Source: Kiritimatiellota bacterium
Lineage (GTDB): Bacteria > Verrucomicrobiota > Lentisphaeria > Victivallales > JAADHT01
DNA length: 9,750 bases
Assembly: GCA_013151705.1 (NCBI GenBank)
Contig: JAADHT010000213.1
Coordinates: 1 to 9,750 of the forward strand
Direction of reading: 5' to 3'
Made by a program: the position numbers and the translations under genes. Position 1 is the first letter of the stretch. Every line of letters starts with the position of its first letter. Below, piece after piece: positions 5,713-9,750 of this stretch. The notes beneath the pieces were generated by a model. The model was given only the letters and a program-made list of their open reading frames with translations, was not told the origin of the DNA and ran no database searches.

Positions 5713-7461
5713 ATGGGAAATAAAATCGAATTGTATGAAAAAATGATTGGGAAGATCAATTCCGCGGAAATCGCTGATTGGAGCGACATAGCGAAATTTC
5801 TGACAGAGCGCGAAGCCACTGCGAGATCGACCTTTCCGGACGACGCGTCCTTCAAAGAATCATTGCGCTCGGGCATCGCGTTCCTGACTTTCGACTACGG
5901 CATAGACGGGGTCTCGATAGAAATCGCGAAATACGCAACCTGCTTCGAAAGGATTCTATCCGACGCCGACGGTTCCATTCCAGAGCTGCATTTCATCGGA
6001 GGCGATTTCCACGACAAAGCGGAGGCTGTTCTCAAAGACCGCTGGAAACGCTTCAGAATCGAGGGAATCAACGGCTGGTCGAAATGGTACGACGGAAAAT
6101 GGTTTTCCAAGCTCTACTATGAAGATATGCCGGAAGGAAGCGACGCGTCCAAGACTATGGCGCGGGAAATGTGGAGGCAGACCGCGGTTTTTGCGGAGAA
6201 ACTGGGTGGATGCATCGCCGAAAACGAGATCGAACTTCTGTTTCCGGTCAATCTCTTCTCGAATCCCGGCAATTTCGCCATAACCCTTGCCGGAATACTC
6301 GTTTCGGAGTTGATGGGAATCAGAGTGTTCAACTCCAACCACGACTTTTACTGGGAGGGCGGCGCGCCGGCATCCGAAAGAAAAGACGGAGAAAAAGGCC
6401 CCCGCGACCACTTTTTCAAAAACATGGACAACAAACCGTTCTTCTCGCTTTTCCAGAGTATGTACCCTTGGAACGGAGCCAACTGGGCGCAGGTGAACAT
6501 CAACACCCAGCAATCCGAGGCGCTCAACGCCGAATATGAATTCCCGAAGGAGAAACTATTCGAGCTCTCGACATCGATCAGCGACGAGTTTTTCGCCGAA
6601 TATACATTCGACGACATCATCCTAACGCGGAAGACTATGGGGCTCATCCTATCCGACGGCGCGGAGACTATAACTCCCGTACCCGTCGAATCGCACCTCG
6701 CGAATCTCGCGGATTGGATGAGCGACCAGAAACCGGTGGTCTGCGGCGCCCGCCCCGGCCTGACCCTCGATCCGGCCAATCCGAAACTGATCTACTGCCT
6801 GCAACCCACCCGAGTGGTCGCCAGGAAACGCATAGAAATGGATTTGACGCTGATCGAGAAGCTTCTGCAATCCTCGGCGCTGCGCGGAGAATTCGAAAAC
6901 GATTCGGACCGCGCGTTGCTGCTTCACGTCACCGGGCCGGTGCCAATAGAGCACCAAGCCGATCTCGAAACCGTCCTGAACGCTTATTCGCATCTGATAA
7001 AAAACGTTCCAGCGGAAATCGCGGAACGCGTTTTCATAGCCTTCTCGGTCGGCACCGAAGACCATCCCTCGCTCGCTCCGGCCGGATTTGAACGTCTTCG
7101 CATAGAAGACATATACCGCCTCGCCACCGTAATCCTGTTTCCCAGCGAGACCGAGGGAAGAGGCTTGCCTATCATCGAATCGGCCGCGAGCGGTATTCCG
7201 ATAGTCTGCAGCAGATACTATCCGGAGGACGTTTTCGCTGAGGTTGTCGGCGAGGAGCTGGAACCCGAAAAACGAATCATCTACACTCTTTTCCCGGACA
7301 ACGGCTATCCCCAGTCGTTTTTGGACGAGGTTGCTGAATTGACGCTCGCCGGCAATGCGAATCTCGAAAGAGTCGCGCACAATAAAAAAGCCGTCGCCGC
7401 CAGATACGGAACAGGCGTGCTGGTCGGAACCTTCGAAAAGGTGCTGGAAACGCTTCGATGA
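5713..7461 (+). CDS. GT-B fold glycosyltransferase, GT4-like, with long N-terminal region
   Basis: The 582-residue protein has a GT4-like C-terminal Rossmann domain (about 355-582). The donor-site strand reads LIYCLQPTRVVARKRIEMDL (359-378), with Arg367 and Lys372 where the phosphate-contacting basic residues usually sit. The domain also has VILFPSETEGRGLPIIESAASGIPIV (473-498), whose E481-x7-E489 is the classical nucleotide-sugar motif of this clan. The N-terminal half (1 to about 350) is longer than usual and contains GGDFHDKAE, a Trp/Tyr-rich patch at 121-137 and HDFYWEGG (210-217), probably the acceptor domain. No signal peptide or membrane span is seen, so it should act in the cytosol. 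Donor and acceptor cannot be named. The start is supported by GGGAGA at 5700-5705, 7 nt upstream. It follows queD by 60 bp on the same strand and probably shares its transcript, although the functional link to pterins is unclear. Confidence 0.78.
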   Translation: MGNKIELYEKMIGKINSAEIADWSDIAKFLTEREATARSTFPDDASFKESLRSGIAFLTFDYGIDGVSIEIAKYATCFERILSDADGSIPELHFIGGDFHDKAEAVLKDRWKRFRIEGINGWSKWYDGKWFSKLYYEDMPEGSDASKTMAREMWRQTAVFAEKLGGCIAENEIELLFPVNLFSNPGNFAITLAGILVSELMGIRVFNSNHDFYWEGGAPASERKDGEKGPRDHFFKNMDNKPFFSLFQSMYPWNGANWAQVNINTQQSEALNAEYEFPKEKLFELSTSISDEFFAEYTFDDIILTRKTMGLILSDGAETITPVPVESHLANLADWMSDQKPVVCGARPGLTLDPANPKLIYCLQPTRVVARKRIEMDLTLIEKLLQSSALRGEFENDSDRALLLHVTGPVPIEHQADLETVLNAYSHLIKNVPAEIAERVFIAFSVGTEDHPSLAPAGFERLRIEDIYRLATVILFPSETEGRGLPIIESAASGIPIVCSRYYPEDVFAEVVGEELEPEKRIIYTLFPDNGYPQSFLDEVAELTLAGNANLERVAHNKKAVAARYGTGVLVGTFEKVLETLR

Positions 7462-7503
7462 GACGGAGAGTCGGTGAGAGGCTACTAGAGTAGGGCGGTG
7501 CGT

Positions 7504-7539
7504 CCCCGCCCGCCCATTCTCGTGATTCGCGAGGCGGGG
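7504..7539 (+). terminator. GC-rich hairpin 43 bp after the glycosyltransferase stop
   Basis: CCCCGCC (7504-7510) pairs perfectly with GGCGGGG (7533-7539), and the stem can extend by CGC/GCG with one bulged A, leaving a loop of about 15 nt. There is no T-run after it, so it is a stable 3' hairpin or Rho-assisted terminator at best. Alternatively it is a copy of a dispersed GC-rich repeat. Confidence 0.35.
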
Positions 7540-7616
7540 AAGGGAATTTGCCGGGAAGCCGTCGCGACACCGCGTCATAAAGTCGCAGCGTTAAAAAGCA
7601 TAGGCGTGGAGTAGGT

Positions 7617-7667
7617 CAATCTCGCCGACCGCGTCTCGCCGTAGTGCTAATACGAAGGCGGAGATTG
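7617..7667. repeat. Inverted repeat with one bulge in the intergenic stretch
   Basis: CAATCTCGCC (7617-7626) pairs with GGCGGAGATTG (7657-7667) apart from one unpaired G, around a 30-nt interior. It has no attached gene and no T-run. It could be a dispersed palindromic repeat or an RNA structure. Confidence 0.4.
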
Positions 7668-7741
7668 CCCATGCTGGCGTGGCTGCTTTGAAACCGTGAG
7701 ATTTAAGCTATTGCGCCGCCCGCATAGTTTTTCGGACCGGG

Positions 7742-8161
7742 ATGGCGTGTGGGCGTGGTATTACGCAGCTTACACACTTGCACCGACGGTATCCGCATCA
7801 ACAACGGAGGATACGCGCCAAAGGGAACGGGTAAAGTCTGTGACGGATCGAAATGCGCCAGAAACTCAATCGTTGGAACGTACGTGCCTTATATCTGGCT
7901 AGGAGGCGAGTCGCGGGAAATAAGCGTGTTTGGCAAAAACGACAAGGGGTGGATAAATGCGAAAGGAACTTCGTGTCAGGAGCTGGTCCGCTCGAATGGA
8001 ACTCTCTGCTTATCGCTGAATCTTATCGCCAAACGACCGGAATCGAAAGCTCGTCGATAGTTCTTTCGAAAAAAGGATCGGCTATGATCGTTGTTTGCGA
8101 TTATGGAAACGGAGGAGACGCGAAGCTGAAACTGAATCCCGCGGAACCTTTTCTTTTTTAG
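7742..8161 (+). pseudogene. Frameshifted remnant of a large DUF6067/glycoside-hydrolase-like protein (C-terminal pieces)
   Basis: Protein-like sequence continues through three reading frames. One frame gives a short piece (VWAWYYAAYTLAPT) near 7748-7790. The next, from about 7791 to 8040, gives DGIRINNGGYAPKG, then VGTYVPYIWLGGES, then SVFGKNDKGW and CQELVRSNGTLCLSLNLIAK. The third, to a TAG at 8159-8161, gives SIVLSKKGSAMIVVCDYGNGGDAKLKLNP. The PYIWLG...NDKGW...LVR...LNLIA pattern matches my recollection of the region downstream of the catalytic barrel in DUF6067-type proteins. The VVCDYGNGG piece resembles their C-terminal beta domain. The two would normally be separated by several hundred residues, so at least one frameshift and one internal deletion are implied. 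No start codon with a ribosome binding site is present. The family assignment is from memory of motifs and is tentative; the broken state is clear. Confidence 0.55.
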
Positions 8162-8224
8162 CTCTGTAACTCTCCTTGTTATTAGGGTTTGCTTAAGTAG
8201 GGATTCCTGAATTTTCGCATATGT

Positions 8225-9133
8225 TCATCCCTCGCTGATGACCGTCTTGGTCGTGTGTTTGGAAACGATGTCAACCCATTTCGCTATTTCCTCTTTTGGA
8301 GCGAATTTTTTATTCGGCAGAGGATACTCACCGCCTATTCGAACGCTTTTGGATTCTCCAAGCGGATGGTACGGATGCAATGTGATTTGCTTAACTCCCG
8401 GAAGCGAGTTCGAGATATCTCCGATTTCCTTTAGATGTTCGCCACGGTCGTTGAGTTCGGGAATAATCGGACAGCGCAGCCAGATTGACGCATTCCGTTC
8501 CGAAAGGCGTTTTAGATTATCAAGTATCAGTTGCAATGGAACGCCAGTGTACTGTTCGTGTCGCTCCGGATTAGTCTCTTTGAGATCGTATAGAAATATA
8601 TCCACGTATCGCAACAGTTTCTCGTAACGCTCGAAGGGAGCGAATCCGCAAGTGTCCAAGCAACAATGCAACCCCATTTTCTGCGCCTTTTTCAGCAATT
8701 CGCGGGTGAACTCGAACTGCTCCATCGGCTCGCCTCCCGAAATTGTCATGCCCCCGCCTGAATTCTCATAAAACGGTTTGTCTTTCAGCACCTCCGCCAA
8801 AGCTTCGTCCACACTCATCTCCTTGCCGATTAGCTCAAGAGCGCCCGCATAGCATTCGGTGGCGCAGATGCCGCACGCGTCGCACATGTTCCGGTCGTAC
8901 ACGCGTTCCCCGTCAACCATTGAATGAGCGTGGTTGGGACAGTTCTCGAAACACCAGCCGCAACCAATGCACTTTTCGGGCATGAAGGATATTTCGGGTT
9001 CGGGTTTCCGCGACTCCGGATTGTGGCACCAGAGGCATTTGAGAGGACAGCCTTTGAGAAAAACGGTCGTTCGTATTCCGGGCCCGTCGTGTATCGCGAA
9101 CTTTTTTATGTCGAAAACCAAACCACTTACCAT
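8225..9133 (-). CDS. Glycyl radical enzyme activating protein (radical SAM, 8Fe ferredoxin insert)
   Basis: This 302-residue enzyme is full length for the family. It reductively cleaves S-adenosylmethionine and abstracts a hydrogen from the glycine of a partner enzyme to install the glycyl radical. The radical SAM cluster motif is C29-x3-C33-x2-C36 (GCPLKCLWCHNPES), preceded by DGPGIRTTVFLKGC. An insert follows with two ferredoxin-type sets, C55/58/61/65 (CIGCGWCFENC) and C84/87/90/94 (CDACGICATEC). ISGGEP (131-136) is the SAM-contacting GGE motif. Classical pyruvate formate-lyase activase lacks this two-cluster insert, whereas activases of diol dehydratases, choline lyase, HPA decarboxylase and benzylsuccinate synthase carry it. 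The partner is therefore probably not a housekeeping formate-lyase. That partner is evidently the glycyl radical enzyme encoded 168 bp upstream on the same strand. AAGGA at 9141-9145, 7 nt before the ATG, supports the start. Confidence 0.92.
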   Translation of the reverse strand: MVSGLVFDIKKFAIHDGPGIRTTVFLKGCPLKCLWCHNPESRKPEPEISFMPEKCIGCGWCFENCPNHAHSMVDGERVYDRNMCDACGICATECYAGALELIGKEMSVDEALAEVLKDKPFYENSGGGMTISGGEPMEQFEFTRELLKKAQKMGLHCCLDTCGFAPFERYEKLLRYVDIFLYDLKETNPERHEQYTGVPLQLILDNLKRLSERNASIWLRCPIIPELNDRGEHLKEIGDISNSLPGVKQITLHPYHPLGESKSVRIGGEYPLPNKKFAPKEEIAKWVDIVSKHTTKTVISEG

Positions 9134-9203
9134 TTCACATTCCTTGTAATCAAAAAATCAAGATTTTAACCACTAACCGACACTAACGGAACACTAACAA
9201 TCA

Positions 9204-9232
9204 ATCTTCGCTTCGCTCGGCGAAGCGAAGAT
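9204..9232. terminator. Perfect 13-bp hairpin with 3-nt loop at the centre of the palindrome
   Basis: ATCTTCGCTTCGC (9204-9216), loop TCG, then GCGAAGCGAAGAT (9220-9232). Read on the + strand it is followed by ACTG and six Ts, which resembles an intrinsic terminator, but no + strand gene ends nearby. Read on the - strand, the direction of the flanking genes, no T-run follows, so it would act there as a structural or processing hairpin. Confidence 0.5.
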
Positions 9233-9260
9233 ACTGTTTTTTGCGAAGATACTGTTTTTT
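9225..9260 (+). repeat. Two exact tandem copies of an 18-bp unit
   Basis: The unit gcgaagatactgtttttt occupies 9225-9242 and again 9243-9260 without mismatch. The first copy overlaps the right arm of the central hairpin and the second separates that hairpin from the inner arm at 9262. It looks like a recent slippage duplication that doubled the T-run, and it makes the palindrome asymmetric. Confidence 0.75.
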
Positions 9261-9301
9261 CTTGTTAGTGCCAGGTTAGTGGTTGAAACTCTTATATTAA
9301 C

Positions 9302-9750
9302 TTATTCCGCATGGCATGTCCTAGTTAATACCTCTTGTTTCAATTCTGGGGAAAGGCGGTTGAAATACTCCGAATAGCCACCGATTCTTATTATAAGATC
9401 CTCGTATTTCTCCGGATGCTCGATGGCATCCCTCAGATGCCTAGAGTCGGCGACTGTTACTTGAACCATTATTCCACCCTCCGACATATAGCTTTTCAAA
9501 AGGGTTATTACTTTACGTCTGCCGGTCTCGTTTTCAAACATAGTTCCATCCAAGCGTAGATTGAATACCAAAGTTCCCAATCCCTTCTGCTGCGGAGTGC
9601 AAGTAGTCGACATTATCGTAGACGTCGGTCCTTTAATGTCGGTGCCCTGCATGGGCCCGTACGAGTCGGCGATCGGCGAGAAGGCCAGGCGACCGTCGGG
9701 AGTGGCTCCGATATCAGCTCCCTCGGCGGCGTAGGTTACGAACATTATCG
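9302..9750 (-). CDS. Glycyl radical enzyme (PflD-like), C-terminal part; 5' end outside window
   Basis: The frame runs off the right edge; 148 codons plus the TAA at 9302-9304 are visible. The sequence has the conserved C-terminal features of the family. GADIGATPDGRLAFSPIADS and GPMQGTDIKGPTSTIMS are followed by GLGTLVFNLRLDGTMF, the VQVTVADSRHLRDA strand that precedes the glycyl loop, and HPEKYEDLIIRIGGYSEYF. In RIGGY, the second Gly, in the RVxGY position, is the radical site. The catalytic Cys loop lies outside the window, so the reaction (formate-lyase, diol or glycerol dehydratase, C-N lyase or other) cannot be assigned. The ferredoxin insert of the neighbouring activase argues for a non-PFL member. 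Such enzymes are oxygen sensitive, which implies anaerobic metabolism. The element at 9168-9284 separates the gene from the activase. Confidence 0.9.
   Translation of the reverse strand, partial: IMFVTYAAEGADIGATPDGRLAFSPIADSYGPMQGTDIKGPTSTIMSTTCTPQQKGLGTLVFNLRLDGTMFENETGRRKVITLLKSYMSEGGIMVQVTVADSRHLRDAIEHPEKYEDLIIRIGGYSEYFNRLSPELKQEVLTRTCHAE

Larger units (their letters stand above)
7462..7741. other. Non-coding or decayed stretch after the glycosyltransferase; no gene recognised
   Basis: About 280 bp with no open frame that looks like a protein on either strand. It contains two GC-rich hairpins (entered separately) and short readable stretches interrupted by stops. It may be a set of dispersed intergenic repeats or the eroded 5' part of the pseudogene that follows. 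Confidence 0.45.
9168..9284. repeat. 117-bp imperfect palindrome with phased CACTAAC motifs between glycyl radical enzyme and activase genes
   Basis: The outer arms AACCACTAACC (9168-9178) and GGTTAGTGGTT (9274-9284) are perfect complements. The inner arms CACTAACAA (9192-9200) and TTGTTAGTG (9262-9270) are also perfect, and a 13-bp hairpin sits in the centre. CACTAAC occurs at 9171, 9181 and 9192 on the + strand and at 9264 and 9275 in reverse, with 10-11 bp steps, close to one helical turn. The element would be transcribed within the bicistronic mRNA and could form a long stem. It might be a MITE- or REP-like dispersed repeat, an mRNA-stability or attenuation element, or a protein-binding array. 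Confidence 0.7.

Noticed and set aside
5956..6513. A 185-codon - strand frame inside the glycosyltransferase gene, and other antisense frames up to 7578.
   Set aside because: They overlap a gene with clear GT4 motifs and have neither start signals nor recognisable domains.
7749..8060. An intact 103-codon gene in the decayed region.
   Set aside because: The motifs run across into a second frame near 8040 and begin without a proper start site, so it is a pseudogene fragment and not a small gene.
9168..9284. A CRISPR array or insertion sequence built from the CACTAAC repeats.
   Set aside because: The units are 7 bp with 3-4 bp spacing, inverted on the other side, with no spacer-sized gaps, no cas genes and no transposase frame.

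Overview
The window comes from a bacterial chromosome with roughly balanced base composition. It reads as ordinary core and accessory genes broken up by small non-coding repeats, and I see no phage, transposase, CRISPR array or rRNA/tRNA gene. The mix suggests an anaerobic Gram-negative of the PVC group, possibly Lentisphaerota (Victivallales-like). The mix is a glycyl radical enzyme with its 8Fe-ferredoxin-type activase, exported coiled-coil/TPR proteins with Lys-rich low-complexity proteins, and a decayed gene resembling the large glycoside-hydrolase-like proteins I associate with that group. The taxonomic placement is inference; no marker gene is present.

Layout. The left edge (1-402, + strand) is the 3' end of an HD-domain phosphohydrolase gene whose stop codon sits in a perfect 12-bp-arm palindrome. 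About 285 bp without a recognisable gene follows. Two genes on the - strand then form a probable operon transcribed leftward: a prephenate-dehydratase-like gene (4305 to 3472), and 60 bp downstream a 907-residue exported coiled-coil protein ending in TPR repeats (3411 to 688). Diverging from pheA on the + strand is a second probable transcription unit: an exported protein with a Lys/Pro/Ala-rich tail (4543-5277), a queD-type 6-carboxytetrahydropterin synthase only 6 bp later (5284-5652), and a large GT-B glycosyltransferase (5713-7461).

From 7462 to 8161 the DNA is non-coding or decayed. It holds two GC-rich hairpins and then a frameshifted, internally deleted remnant whose readable parts look like the C-terminal region of a DUF6067/GH-like protein. 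The right part holds a glycyl radical enzyme (C-terminal 148 codons, entering from the right edge, - strand) and, downstream, its radical SAM activase (9133 to 8225). The roughly 168-bp gap between these two genes carries a 117-bp imperfect palindrome with helically phased CACTAAC motifs, a 13-bp perfect hairpin and an 18-bp tandem duplication.

The observations I rate highest are two. First, the prephenate-dehydratase-like protein lacks several residues that are nearly invariant in the family (TRF is TEF, SHPQ is SHFA, ESRP is ISRP). Second, the phased, palindromic intercistronic element lies between the glycyl radical enzyme and its activase. Nothing here clearly amounts to a wholly new multi-gene system.
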